From: an uncultured Anaerolineae bacterium
Lineage (GTDB): Bacteria > Chloroflexota > Anaerolineae > Aggregatilineales > Phototrophicaceae
Reading direction: 5' to 3'
NCBI GenBank assembly: GCA_937995825.1
Contig: CALKJO010000008.1
Span: forward strand, 1 to 64,000
Length of the DNA: 64,000 nt
Part shown: positions 1 through 10,630 of the stretch, in pieces
Layout: every line of letters begins with the position of its first letter
Numbering within the stretch: position 1 is the first letter of the stretch
The notes under the pieces: generated by a model
Seen by the model: only the letters and a program-made list of their open reading frames with translations
Told to the model about the DNA's origin: nothing
Databases searched by the model: none
Translations under genes and position numbers: made by a program

Positions 1-94
1 TGCGCGCGACATACGTCTCGCCCGCGTTGAAGGGCTTGGCGTCGCGGAACATCCACACGTCTTGCGCTGTGATGAACAGCCATTTTTCGGTCAT
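1..94 (-). CDS. cmr3: Cmr3, type III-B CRISPR RAMP protein (5' part only)
   Basis: The first 31 codons are present and the gene runs off the left edge. The start ATG (92-94) overlaps the cmr2 stop as ATGA, so the two are translationally coupled. The encoded start, MTEKWLFITAQDVWMFRDAK followed by PFNAGE, matches the N-terminus typical of Cmr3, where a hydrophobic strand precedes a FRD..PF.AG motif. Cmr3 is the Cas5-like subunit that binds the crRNA 5' handle next to Cas10 in the Cmr effector complex. The order cas6-cmr1-cmr2-cmr3 supports the call. Only this short stretch is visible, so the length and integrity of the gene are unknown. Confidence 0.8.
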   Translation of the reverse strand, partial: MTEKWLFITAQDVWMFRDAKPFNAGETYVAR

Positions 95-1560
95 CGGCTC
101 CCCTTCCCTTCCAGAAAGCGCGCCAGGATCGCCCAGTTCGCCACCGCCGTCCAGCCCCGCTCGCCGCCGCCGTCGGTTTCTTCAGCGATGCGGCTCAGTT
201 CGTCCGCCAAATTCACGATCTCCGCCCGCGTGACCGGATCGACCTTCTCACCGATTCGCCGCTTGAGCAGCCGCCGCGCTTCGAGCAGGCGCGCCTCCGC
301 CGGGACATCCCTGCCGCCCAGGTCATGCGCGAGCTGGCGCAGATCGTAGCCGATTCCTTTGGACACCTGCTTTAGATAGAAATAGCCTTGCAGTTGAAAG
401 ACCGGTTGCATGTCATCCCACTTCATCCCCGCCTCGCGCACCTGCCCACCGTGAACCTCGACCACACACACGGCATCGCGCCCATAGCAACGTTTCGCCT
501 GATGCTCGGCGTGGCTCGCCGCGTCCAGCATCAGATCGAAGGGGTAATTCGATGGGGCAATGGCGATGCCCGCGCTCATGGTCAGCGAGCCAGTGGCTTG
601 GCGAAATGCTGTTTGCAGCTCGTTGGCGCATCCCAATGCGCTCTGAATCGGCAGCAGCGCCAGCACATCGTCGCCGCCCGCGTAGATCAACACACCTGGC
701 TCATACTTCTCGATGATCTTTGGGACGGTTTTATCGGCAAAGTCAGCGAGTGTCTGCGAAAACACCCGATGTGCGGCTTCACTGGTCAGCGAACTCAGAT
801 ATTTGCCCATCTGATCGCCGTCCATGTGCAGCGCGGCGACATAGCGCGGCTCATCGTCGCTGCTGCTTCCTCCAGCGATCTCATCCAGATCGGGGAAGCG
901 CTTAAGTTCCTTCTCAAATACCTTTGCTTCCTGGGCGAAGCGCTTGATCGCCGCAATCGCGCCCAATGCCTCATTGGGGCGCACCTGAACGCTGTCCCTC
1001 CGGCTGAGCCTATCCCAGTCGATCTCCAGCGCTGCCATCGCGCCGGTGAGCGTGCATTTGCGCCCAGTTTCATTCTCCATCTGCGGGAAGTGGCGCAGAT
1101 TCTTGCGCGCGCTTATCGCTTTACGCGCCTTGCCGTATGCCGCGCCGTAATTGCCCTCGGCTGCAACCGCCACCCAGTAGACCTCCAGCCAGCGCGCGAC
1201 CTGCGCGTCAAAGCGCGCTGTCCAGTTCGGCGATGCCGCGTGGGACTGAAGAAATACGCGCACTTTGCCGGCGATCTCCGCCCAGCGCTGACGCAGCGCC
1301 TCCTCAACGCCCTGACCGAATGCCTCCGGTCTGTCTGTCGTGACCATACACGCGAAGATATGCGAGATGCTCTGAGGATAGACGCCATTGTGCTTCACCG
1401 GGAAGACGAGGCTGCCGCCCGCAGCTTCAGCCGCCTGCACGCCCGCCCGCGCGATGTCGCTCAGCAGCCGGCTGCCGACGTACAAGTCCTGCGTGCGCCG
1501 CGATGCCGCAATGAACGTCTGCACGGGTCCGATCTGGAAGAGAAAGAGGTGCTGCGTCAT
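91..1560 (-). CDS. cmr2: Cas10/Cmr2, type III-B effector large subunit lacking the HD domain
   Basis: 489 residues. The N-terminus (MTQHLFLFQIGPVQTFIAAS) is the Cmr2 core start, with VQxFI and, further on, DLYVGS. Known Cmr2 proteins usually begin with an HD nuclease domain and are roughly twice this long; here the protein starts directly at the first palm-like domain. A MDGDQMG motif lies near residue 247 and the cyclase motif GGDD is at 295-298, so cyclic oligoadenylate synthesis from ATP looks possible, while HD single-strand DNase activity should be absent. The start ATG at 1560 overlaps the cmr1 stop by ATGA; a longer reading frame to 1593 exists but the overlap favours 1560. The gene is coupled to cmr1 upstream and cmr3 downstream. 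The family call is secure; the loss of DNase function is inferred from the missing domain. Confidence 0.93.
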   Translation of the reverse strand: MTQHLFLFQIGPVQTFIAASRRTQDLYVGSRLLSDIARAGVQAAEAAGGSLVFPVKHNGVYPQSISHIFACMVTTDRPEAFGQGVEEALRQRWAEIAGKVRVFLQSHAASPNWTARFDAQVARWLEVYWVAVAAEGNYGAAYGKARKAISARKNLRHFPQMENETGRKCTLTGAMAALEIDWDRLSRRDSVQVRPNEALGAIAAIKRFAQEAKVFEKELKRFPDLDEIAGGSSSDDEPRYVAALHMDGDQMGKYLSSLTSEAAHRVFSQTLADFADKTVPKIIEKYEPGVLIYAGGDDVLALLPIQSALGCANELQTAFRQATGSLTMSAGIAIAPSNYPFDLMLDAASHAEHQAKRCYGRDAVCVVEVHGGQVREAGMKWDDMQPVFQLQGYFYLKQVSKGIGYDLRQLAHDLGGRDVPAEARLLEARRLLKRRIGEKVDPVTRAEIVNLADELSRIAEETDGGGERGWTAVANWAILARFLEGKGSR

Positions 1561-2486
1561 GACAAGCCTCCCCAGACGGTTTCGCCGCTCCACTCCGCTT
1601 TAGCGTCCTTCATGAAACTGCTCAAAATACGCCAGTCAACTCGCTTTTCCCCACCGGTTGAGCGCATGGCGGTGAGAATGAGGTAATAATCACCTCTAAA
1701 GCGGCGCACCTGCGCAATTAAGGGCGAGGCGCGGCGTTCTTTTTTCGATGAATAGCCAAATACTTCTTCATTCGGGCGATATTTGTTTGAGCGTAGTATC
1801 CCGAACAAAGCTTTGTTTGCGTCTTTTGCCGAGTCAAACGCCTCTCGGCAAATAAGCACTTGGCTGTGAGATGGGTTTAACGTTGGGAAGGGTGGAATCT
1901 CGCCGCTCCCATAAATCGACTGAAACTTTGACGGATCGCCGACTGCGTTTTGAACGACTTGCCGTACATACTCTGTGTAATCCTCAATACTTTGAGGACG
2001 TACTTTTCCTAACAGACTTTCGTTCCACTTTGTTGTCCACAGTGCGCCGAACGTCCGACGGGAGCGTTTGCCCAATCCGCCCAATACCAGCCAGACCCGC
2101 AGCGACTTCTTGAAAAAGAGTGGGAGTTCAATGCCGGGTCGCGTAATGAGCGCCAGTTCAAACCACTGACCGGTGTCGATTGCAAGAGCGGGTGAAGGAT
2201 TTTCACTCCCACCCTCTCGGTGCGGAAGCATTTGATATTTCCTTACATCTGGTATTGGTGCAATCACCCGAATTGTGACGGGTGAACCGCTCGCAGTCGA
2301 TCCAAACATCTCTGTCTCTTTCTCCCTAACGTGGTTTACATCAGCCGACTGCGCCCCCAGGATCGCCCGCAGCCAATAGCGAAGCTGACCGCGCACGGAC
2401 GCGGCGCGCAGCTCCGGCTGCGTTTGATCCGCCCCGTACAAAAATAAGGGGCTGACTGTTTCAAGCTGTAAGGAAAGCACTGGCAT
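1557..2486 (-). CDS. cmr1: Cmr1, type III-B CRISPR RAMP protein
   Basis: 309 residues of the RAMP superfamily (Cas7-like). The N-terminal strand LSLQLETVSPLFLYGAD is followed by RAASVRGQLRYWLRA, the Cmr1 hallmark (xxRGxLRYWWRA). A conserved FGS follows near residue 62. Cmr1 caps the 3' end of the crRNA-bound Cmr backbone and contacts target RNA. It lies 6 bp after cas6 and overlaps cmr2 by ATGA, so the three are one transcription unit. The length is ordinary for a compact Cmr1. A truncation is unlikely because both termini align with family expectations. Confidence 0.9.
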   Translation of the reverse strand: MPVLSLQLETVSPLFLYGADQTQPELRAASVRGQLRYWLRAILGAQSADVNHVREKETEMFGSTASGSPVTIRVIAPIPDVRKYQMLPHREGGSENPSPALAIDTGQWFELALITRPGIELPLFFKKSLRVWLVLGGLGKRSRRTFGALWTTKWNESLLGKVRPQSIEDYTEYVRQVVQNAVGDPSKFQSIYGSGEIPPFPTLNPSHSQVLICREAFDSAKDANKALFGILRSNKYRPNEEVFGYSSKKERRASPLIAQVRRFRGDYYLILTAMRSTGGEKRVDWRILSSFMKDAKAEWSGETVWGGLS

Positions 2487-2492
2487 GATCGT

Positions 2493-3335
2493 TTATGCTC
2501 CTGACACGTGCTGCGGCACGGGCAGCAGCGCCCGCGCCTGACCCAATCCCATCGTCGTGCGCACCCCCACGCCAGCATACAGCGCGTAGCGCGCCAGAGC
2601 GGTGACCGCCTGCTTATAAAGCGCATCGCCGGTCGTCAGCCGGTAGGTCACCTGCCCGACAAACCCATTGAAAACGCCCCGCCCTGCCCGCTCGAACGAC
2701 ACCCGCTGCGTCCGCAGCGTATAGGAGTCAATTTCGACGTTAGCGAGCGCGGCGGCTTTCACATCCGCCGGCAGCGGCACGCTCGAAAAGCGCGTCCAGC
2801 GGTCTTGGAGACTGCCAAACACCAGCTCCGGCGACGGCAGCGGATAACTGATGTCGCCCGTCTTGTGAAACGCCGTCGCCGAGAGAAATGTCATCTTGAT
2901 CGTGCGCCCTGGCTCCGGCGGCTCAGCCAGCAGATCAGCATAATTCAGCTTCCCCGTCCGCGCATCGAGCGCAGGATCGACGATGACCTGTTCGACGCGA
3001 AAATGCTGGCTGTGAAGCTGCACGCCCGTCTCCAGCCAGCGCGGGATCAGCCCGCCAATCATGAGACGGGTGAGATCGGGATGCAGCGTGGTCAGGCGCA
3101 GCGGGTAGGTCTGGCGCGGCGTGAGCCGGAGCAGATCGCCGCGTGTTTCGACCAGCAGACTGCTGATGGTGAACGGTTTAGAGCCGGATGCGTCGTGAAC
3201 TGCCACCGACAGATCGGGCTGAATCTGGCGCAGCGCATCCAGAAACCAGGCGTGAGCCGAGCGCCCCAGCCACGCCGGCACGGTGTCCGTATGGCTTGGA
3301 CGCACATGTAATATAACTGAAGCAAGATCGCCCAC
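2493..3335 (-). CDS. cas6: Cas6 family CRISPR pre-crRNA endoribonuclease
   Basis: About 280 residues. Features of Cas6 are a histidine-containing early helix (LGRSAHAWFLDALRQ), the strand KPFTISSL, and a C-terminal glycine-rich loop GVGVRTTMGLGQAR. Cas6 cuts repeat RNA into crRNAs, which the Cmr complex then loads. I chose GTG at 3333-3335 because GGGAG lies 5 bases upstream; a TTG six codons earlier (3351-3353) is the alternative. It is the first gene of the cas operon, 6 bp before cmr1. No CRISPR array is near, so the RNA substrate must be encoded elsewhere, perhaps beyond the left edge. Confidence 0.88.
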   Translation of the reverse strand: MGDLASVILHVRPSHTDTVPAWLGRSAHAWFLDALRQIQPDLSVAVHDASGSKPFTISSLLVETRGDLLRLTPRQTYPLRLTTLHPDLTRLMIGGLIPRWLETGVQLHSQHFRVEQVIVDPALDARTGKLNYADLLAEPPEPGRTIKMTFLSATAFHKTGDISYPLPSPELVFGSLQDRWTRFSSVPLPADVKAAALANVEIDSYTLRTQRVSFERAGRGVFNGFVGQVTYRLTTGDALYKQAVTALARYALYAGVGVRTTMGLGQARALLPVPQHVSGA

Positions 3336-3672
3336 TTTAACTCCCAGTATCAATCGTGATGTGACTTTATGAGTAATCTAAGTAGAATTTGTATCAGTGT
3401 CATGAGTTGATCTACCCAAATTTTACATGCGCAGTTAGGCATTAACCATTAAAGTGTTGAGATTAAATCTTAATTGGCAGCATGAAACGGTATATTTCCT
3501 CTTACAAGACTGACTCGGCTTGTGGTAGGACAAATAAGGCTGACGTGTTCGCTCAGAGCAAATGTCTTGAGCGAACACGTCAGCCTATAATGAGGTGTGC
3601 TTGATGTATGAACAGGGGCGCGGTTGTTAAGGAAGCACCGGGATGCCCCTCATATCCTAGGCGCTGGCGCGC
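3336..3672. other. Intergenic region before the cas operon
   Basis: No credible gene lies here. The stretch from about 3354 to 3510 is clearly more AT-rich than its surroundings and lies directly upstream of cas6, so it probably holds the cas promoter, though I could not assign confident -35 and -10 boxes. The other half contains a perfect 19-bp inverted repeat (3537-3586), annotated separately. I looked for CRISPR repeats and found none. Confidence 0.6.
3537..3586 (-). terminator. 19-bp perfect stem-loop, probable terminator of the GH31 operon
   Basis: AGGCTGACGTGTTCGCTCA (3537-3555) pairs perfectly with 3568-3586 around a 12-base loop. Read on the minus strand, the stem is followed by TTATTT, a weak U-run. 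It lies downstream of the gene ending at 3673 and upstream of cas6, so it would end the sugar operon before the cas genes. The stem is unusually long and perfect for a simple terminator; binding of a dimeric protein is an alternative. Confidence 0.7.
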
Positions 3673-4875
3673 TTAACGGCGCACGTCGAGAACAATTTCG
3701 TGCAGTGACATGGCGTACTTGCTGCCTGCTGGGTTCTCAGCCCAGTTGGTGTTCCAGCCGTTGCCGGGCAGGTTAGTGAAATTAGCGGAGTACAACAGCC
3801 AGCCGTTCATCCCGTCCGCGCTGATAAACTTCGACGGCAGGTTGACGAAATACGCCTGCTCACCGAACTTCTCCATGAACGTGACGAGCTTCCACGGTCC
3901 GGTGATGCGATCGGACTCCAGCACATACGTGTTGAACGTGCTGATCGTGTTGCCGCCGTCGGTGCAGAACATCAAGTACTTTCGCAGCGGCGCGACGTAG
4001 GTCATGGTGGCGTGACCTACGCGTCCCTCCCATTCGATCAGCGGTTTGATCTGGCTGAAGTCGTTGAGCCAGATCGCGCTGCCCGAAGAGTCAAACCCAG
4101 CGAAGACCTCGTACTTGGATGGATCATTCATGTTTTCTGGCGCAGGCGTGACGCGGATCAGATAAACCTGATCGCCGCGGATCCAGGCGGTTTCGGCGTC
4201 GGCGCGCGACGCGCCATGAGCAACCAGATAAGCCTTACCATCCGGCGTGTGCTGGAGATTCTGACCGAAATCCACAAAGTGCGGCGCGCCGATCTTGACT
4301 TTGCCGCCGCACTTGCCGCTCTCGCCGAAGATCGGCTGGTCGGGTGAATGGGGGCAGTCCTGCCACGTCTGACCGTAGTCAAAAGAAGTGCGGAAGCCGA
4401 TGAACGGTCCGAGAATATCCCAATTGAGACCACGGTCGGTTTCGTCCAGGGAATACGTCCCATAGTACCAGACGCCGTTATAGACCAGGCTGCCGCAGGG
4501 ATAGCGCCCGCCGTAGGGATGAGCCATAGCGTAATGAACGCCCAGGTTTTCAAGGGTCAGATTGAGCGGGTCGCCGCCGACGATGCGGGCGCTGCCCGTC
4601 CCGGATTGACCGCCGCGCTCGCGGTTGACTGGACTGCGGCTGTCCGACGAGCAGTCCATGCGCTGCACGTCGAACCCCCCCGGCGGCAGCAGATCGGCAA
4701 AACAGCCGTCAGTCCAAGGTGAGTACAGGTTGCCGTCCGCCGCCCACGACGGATACCAGGTATCGGCGTGGGTGTAGTTGCGGCAGCGCCCAGTGAAAGC
4801 CAAACCGCGAATCGCCTCGGACGGCTCGAACGGACAGTCGGGCGGCGGGTTAGAGCGCCAGTTGGTGTACGCCAT
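3673..4875 (-). CDS. Asp-box beta-propeller protein, possible glycoside hydrolase
   Basis: 400 residues. I do not recognise a named family. An Asp-box-like motif, SFDYGQTW, sits near residues 164-171; such motifs mark beta-propeller sialidases and related proteins. Tryptophan- and glycine-rich segments recur (WYPSWAADGNLYSPWTDG near the start, GPWKLVTF near the end), as expected of a propeller fold of GH33/GH43 type. No signal peptide is visible, suggesting cytosolic action. I chose ATG at 4875 because GGAAG is 5 bases upstream; a GTG at 4887 is less likely. It follows the GH31 gene by 12 bp, so a role on sugars released by GH31 or imported by the same operon is likely but inferred. It is the last gene of locus A. 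Confidence 0.6.
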   Translation of the reverse strand: MAYTNWRSNPPPDCPFEPSEAIRGLAFTGRCRNYTHADTWYPSWAADGNLYSPWTDGCFADLLPPGGFDVQRMDCSSDSRSPVNRERGGQSGTGSARIVGGDPLNLTLENLGVHYAMAHPYGGRYPCGSLVYNGVWYYGTYSLDETDRGLNWDILGPFIGFRTSFDYGQTWQDCPHSPDQPIFGESGKCGGKVKIGAPHFVDFGQNLQHTPDGKAYLVAHGASRADAETAWIRGDQVYLIRVTPAPENMNDPSKYEVFAGFDSSGSAIWLNDFSQIKPLIEWEGRVGHATMTYVAPLRKYLMFCTDGGNTISTFNTYVLESDRITGPWKLVTFMEKFGEQAYFVNLPSKFISADGMNGWLLYSANFTNLPGNGWNTNWAENPAGSKYAMSLHEIVLDVRR

Positions 4876-4887
4876 GTCGTCTTCCAC

Positions 4888-7251
<2,364 letters not shown>

Positions 7252-7252
7252 T

Positions 7253-7564
7253 TCAATGTTCCTTTGTCTTTGTTATGCTCGGCAGGTCACAGCCTGCCGC
7301 ATCACAGTTCATAGCCAAAATCGCAGGTGGAGCTGCGCGGATATGTACGCCCGCAGCCTGCGCTTTGTTAGCTGCGTCAGCCGGCGTGAACAGCGCCGCT
7401 AAACCAATGGGCAGGAGAGCCAAAACCCGATCTAACCCAGTCGTGATCGGCAGACCAAGCAGAGCCACAGCCGCGCCCTTGGCTGCCAGCCGCTTGGCGC
7501 TTGCGGCTCCAGTGCCGCCGACCGCGCCGGTGAAGCGCGCTGTCTCGACTTGCAGCGCTGCCAT
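7253..7564 (-). CDS. Short SDR-like remnant (Rossmann N-terminus only)
   Basis: 103 residues. The start resembles a short-chain dehydrogenase: a cofactor motif TGAVGGTG (TGxxxGxG) is followed by AASAKRLAAKGAAVALLGL, then a PADAANKAQ segment recalling the SDR PADV..EAQ region. Everything after about residue 70, including the catalytic Ser/Tyr/Lys, is missing; family members are about 250 residues. It starts one base after the permease stop and ends just before the GH31 start, so the frame fills the gap exactly. It may be a decayed dehydrogenase that keeps translational coupling, or a small protein in its own right. The homology is my reading of motifs and needs a search. Confidence 0.45.
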   Translation of the reverse strand: MAALQVETARFTGAVGGTGAASAKRLAAKGAAVALLGLPITTGLDRVLALLPIGLAALFTPADAANKAQAAGVHIRAAPPAILAMNCDAAGCDLPSITKTKEH

Positions 7565-7565
7565 G

Positions 7566-8591
7566 CTATCTGTACCGTGGCCCGTTGAAGCGGTGACCAA
7601 TGAGCGACACGATAATGACCAAGCCGTTGAAGAACTGCGTGAAGTACCCAGTCAGACCAGCTCCGATAATGCCGGTTTCGATAAACTGAATGATGAACAC
7701 GCCGATTGAACTGCCGACCACTGTGCCGATGCCGCCCCAAGTGGGTGTGCCGCCGACAAACACCGCCGCAAGCGAGGGCAGCAGCAGACCGTCGCCAGTG
7801 GTGGGCCACCACGTCTGATTGACCAGCACCGAAAGCACGCCAGCCAGCGCCGCGCCAACCCCCACAAAGACGAACGCGCCGATCTTCACCCACTTGACGT
7901 TAATGCCCATTTCGGTGGCGCTGTCTGGATTGTCGCCCACCAACTGCACATGCACGCCGAAGCGGTGGCGGTTGAACAGCACCCAGCCAATTAGCACAAA
8001 GAGCAGCCCCCAGAGCATGTGAACCGGAAAATTGTTAATAAATGGAAAGCCTTCAATCCGTCCTGCAAACATGTGCCACAGCGGCTCTTGGCGAATCTGC
8101 GGGAACTGGATGCCAATGCCCTCCGTGCCAATGTTGATAATGCCGCGCAGCAGGAAGTTCATGCCCAGCGTGGCGACCAGTGACGAAAGCCCGACGTAAG
8201 TCACCAGCGTACCTACGACCAAGCCGACCAGAACCCCAATCAACAGCGCCGGTATGACTGCCGCAAATGAGTTCCAGCCAGATTGCAGCGCCACCGCGAA
8301 CGCCCACGAACTGATGCCAACTGTCGCCGGGAATGACAGGTCAATCTCACCGCTGGCAACGACAAACACGAGAGGTACAACGACAAAGAGCGTAATCGGC
8401 AGGTTGAGGAAGATAGCTCGATAAGTGATCGGATTGGTGAACACGCGCGGATTGGCAAGAGTGAATATCACCAGCAGGATGATAAACACAGCCAGCGCGC
8501 TGAGCGCTCGGCGGTTGCGCCGCACAAATGCCCGCAGCGCTGCGCGGCTGGGTTGTCTGATGACAGGGGAGGTAAGTGTTTTAGTTGCCAT
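7566..8591 (-). CDS. Sugar ABC transporter permease (RbsC/BPD_transp_2 family)
   Basis: 341 residues. A polytopic membrane protein with the hallmark VASGEIDLSFPATVGISSW (family signature GEIDLS) and a late VFVGGTPTWGGIGTVVG loop. The family forms the membrane channel of ribose, xylose and autoinducer-2 type importers. The cytosolic N-terminus is basic (VRRNRRALSAL). It follows the ATPase gene by 17 bp and precedes the SDR remnant. Only one permease gene is present, so the channel would be a homodimer, as in RbsC. Locus B has two related permeases. Confidence 0.93.
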   Translation of the reverse strand: MATKTLTSPVIRQPSRAALRAFVRRNRRALSALAVFIILLVIFTLANPRVFTNPITYRAIFLNLPITLFVVVPLVFVVASGEIDLSFPATVGISSWAFAVALQSGWNSFAAVIPALLIGVLVGLVVGTLVTYVGLSSLVATLGMNFLLRGIINIGTEGIGIQFPQIRQEPLWHMFAGRIEGFPFINNFPVHMLWGLLFVLIGWVLFNRHRFGVHVQLVGDNPDSATEMGINVKWVKIGAFVFVGVGAALAGVLSVLVNQTWWPTTGDGLLLPSLAAVFVGGTPTWGGIGTVVGSSIGVFIIQFIETGIIGAGLTGYFTQFFNGLVIIVSLIGHRFNGPRYR

Positions 8592-8608
8592 AGAAAAATT
8601 CCCTTTTT

Positions 8609-9370
8609 TTAGGCATGATGACCAGCGCGGGCAAAGTCTTTCATGTGCTGCACGAGCTGTTCAGCCGATGCAATCTCGGATTTATCTGCCTGCATAACTA
8701 CCGTGCCACGGTCGATGATGACAAAGCGATCGGCGATATCGTAGGCGTGATAGATATTGTGGCTGATGAACAACACTGAGCTGCCTTTTTCTTTGGCAGC
8801 CAGCATGAAATTGTAGACTTTCTGTGTCTCGATCAGGGACAGCGCGGTGGTCGGCTCATCAAGCACGATCAGCTCAGCCTCGAAGTAGAGCGCGCGGGCG
8901 ATAGCCACGCCCTGGCGTTCGCCGCCCGAAAGCGTAGCGATGACTGAGTCGGGGGTGAAAACGCGCGAGGTAAAGCCGATCTCACGCATAAGACGCTCAG
9001 CCTCTTCGTACTGTTTCCGCACACGAATCAAGCCCAACGGGCTGGTAATCTCGCGACCCATGAAGATGTTGCTCGCGATGGTGTGCTGCACAGCCAGAGC
9101 GCGATCCTGGTATACGGTCTCGATGCCCGCTGCATGGGCTTTTGCGACGTTCCAGCCGCCCTCAATCCGCCTGCCGCGCAGCCAGATTTCGCCGCTGCTC
9201 GGCGCATGGACTCCCGCCAGAATCTTAATCAGAGTTGATTTGCCCGCTCCGTTATCGCCGATCAACCCAACAATCTCGTGTTCATTTATATGAAAGGAGA
9301 CATTGGTTAAGGCATTCACGCTGCCAAATGATTTTGTAATGTTTTTGAATTCGATCAGAGGTATGCTCAC
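8609..9370 (-). CDS. Sugar ABC transporter ATP-binding protein, single domain (FrcA-like)
   Basis: 253 residues with a single nucleotide-binding domain: Walker A GDNGAGKSTL (about residue 38), signature LSGGERQGVAIARAL, Walker B LIVLDEPTTAL and switch histidine in ISHN. Most RbsA-type ATPases have two fused domains of about 500 residues, as in locus B of this window; this is the short FrcA-like form. It powers the permease encoded next, using the binding protein encoded upstream. A 120-bp gap with a stem-loop separates it from the binding protein gene. Confidence 0.94.
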   Translation of the reverse strand: MSIPLIEFKNITKSFGSVNALTNVSFHINEHEIVGLIGDNGAGKSTLIKILAGVHAPSSGEIWLRGRRIEGGWNVAKAHAAGIETVYQDRALAVQHTIASNIFMGREITSPLGLIRVRKQYEEAERLMREIGFTSRVFTPDSVIATLSGGERQGVAIARALYFEAELIVLDEPTTALSLIETQKVYNFMLAAKEKGSSVLFISHNIYHAYDIADRFVIIDRGTVVMQADKSEIASAEQLVQHMKDFARAGHHA

Positions 9371-9446
9371 GATGAAATCCTCAAAAAACTATGCCGCCGG
9401 CGGCACTCATAAACATCTTCAGGCTGTTCCATAATTGCACAGCATT

Positions 9447-9471
9447 AAGCCCGGCAAGGTATGCCGGGCTT
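9447..9471 (-). terminator. Stem-loop after the locus A binding-protein gene
   Basis: AAGCCCGGCA and TGCCGGGCTT pair perfectly (10 bp) around a 5-base loop, 19 bases past the stop of the binding-protein gene in the direction of transcription. No strong U-run follows, so partial termination or 3'-end protection of the binding-protein message fits better than full termination. Comparable stem-loops follow the other two binding-protein genes of the window. Confidence 0.7.
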
Positions 9472-9490
9472 CGTTGACTTGCAGAGCGGT

Positions 9491-10495
9491 TTAGCGGTAA
9501 CCCCGCTTTGCCAGTTCGCCGACGATCTGGTAGTTTTCCGGTGTCACAAAGCCAGCGCCCGTGTCTACATTCAGCGGACCCAGACCATACACCAGCGTGC
9601 CGCACAGGCTGAGAATGGGGATGTAACCCTGCAAGAACGGCTGCTGATCGGAGGTGAGCTGCACATAGCCGCTTTCGAACGCTTCAATGACCGCTGGGCT
9701 GGTGTCGAAGCCGGCATTGATGATTTCACCGGGGTTTTTATCGAACGTTTCCATCATGGTCGGCACAACGCCTAAGTGCTGTCCGCCAGGGTGAACGATC
9801 AGGCGCAGGTTGGGTGTATCAGCCACAATCGGAGCCATCACCGGTGTGGCTTGGTTCGGATCGGATGCCCACTCCGGCGGCGAGTTCACCTTGATCACCG
9901 TCACACCAGCCGCCTCCAGAGCGTCAACCGTCGCCTGCTCGCGGATGAAACGACCGGGCTGCGTCCAGCCGCTGTAGACGATGGCGGCATCGCCCTCGCC
10001 AAAACCGTACAGACGGATCAGCTCTTCGCCCAGCGCGTAACCCTGCGGGTAGAGCTGAGCGCCCACATAGCCGCCACCGAAGCGCGCCCGCACTTCCGGC
10101 ACGTCCACGTTCTGGTACATCATGGCAATGCCGGCTGCAGCAGCCTCTTCCGCCAGCGGCATAATGGCTGCATCCCCAGGATGACCCATCATGGCGATGC
10201 CGTCGGGCTGAGCGGCAATTGCCTCACGAAGCTGTTGGATCATGCGATCAGTGTTCCAGCCGGAGAACACGTACTCCACGGTCGGGCCGAGATCAGCCTC
10301 AGCAGCCTGCGCGCCGCGCAGCACTATCGAGGCGAAGGCATCCCCTTCAGCGCCGCCTACGAAGAACCGAATGCGTTTGCCTGCGCACCACTTACTGCTT
10401 TCGCTCTGCGCGGCGGCGGGGACGATCATGACCGTCAGCACTAGGGTGACGACCAGCAGCAAACTGATAGAGCGTTGTAAAGACCTGCTAGACAT
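9491..10495 (-). CDS. Sugar ABC transporter substrate-binding protein (RbsB-type, Peripla_BP_4)
   Basis: 334 residues. A Sec signal peptide (SLLLVVTLVLTVMIVPAAAQ) precedes the mature domain, with likely cleavage after AAA-Q. The body is a type I periplasmic binding fold: RIRFFVGGAEGDAF, AAQPDGIAMMGHP, and a late PGEIINAGFDTSP hinge segment. It delivers a sugar to the permease and ATPase encoded downstream. The start ATG at 10495 has GGAGG close upstream; the open frame continues far upstream, antisense to the regulator, but that part is not coding. It is the first gene of locus A, divergent from lacI across the operator region, and is probably derepressed by its sugar. Confidence 0.93.
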   Translation of the reverse strand: MSSRSLQRSISLLLVVTLVLTVMIVPAAAQSESSKWCAGKRIRFFVGGAEGDAFASIVLRGAQAAEADLGPTVEYVFSGWNTDRMIQQLREAIAAQPDGIAMMGHPGDAAIMPLAEEAAAAGIAMMYQNVDVPEVRARFGGGYVGAQLYPQGYALGEELIRLYGFGEGDAAIVYSGWTQPGRFIREQATVDALEAAGVTVIKVNSPPEWASDPNQATPVMAPIVADTPNLRLIVHPGGQHLGVVPTMMETFDKNPGEIINAGFDTSPAVIEAFESGYVQLTSDQQPFLQGYIPILSLCGTLVYGLGPLNVDTGAGFVTPENYQIVGELAKRGYR

Positions 10496-10630
10496 AGTTT
10501 CCTCCACATTATTAAAATATCGTTTCGTGCCGCGACTTTTTTCGAGACTGTACAGTGAATTGGCTGGTGCTGACCCTCCTTTGCGGATCTGTCCCGCTTT
10601 GTGAAAAATCGTATTACACTGAAAAATTAT

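Noticed and set aside
388-1686. 432-codon plus-strand reading frame
   Set aside because: It is antisense to cmr2, whose motifs are clear, and its own protein shows no family features. GC-rich codon use opens the opposite strand.
3354-3672. CRISPR repeat array near the cas genes
   Set aside because: Only a single inverted repeat is present; there are no regularly spaced direct repeats.
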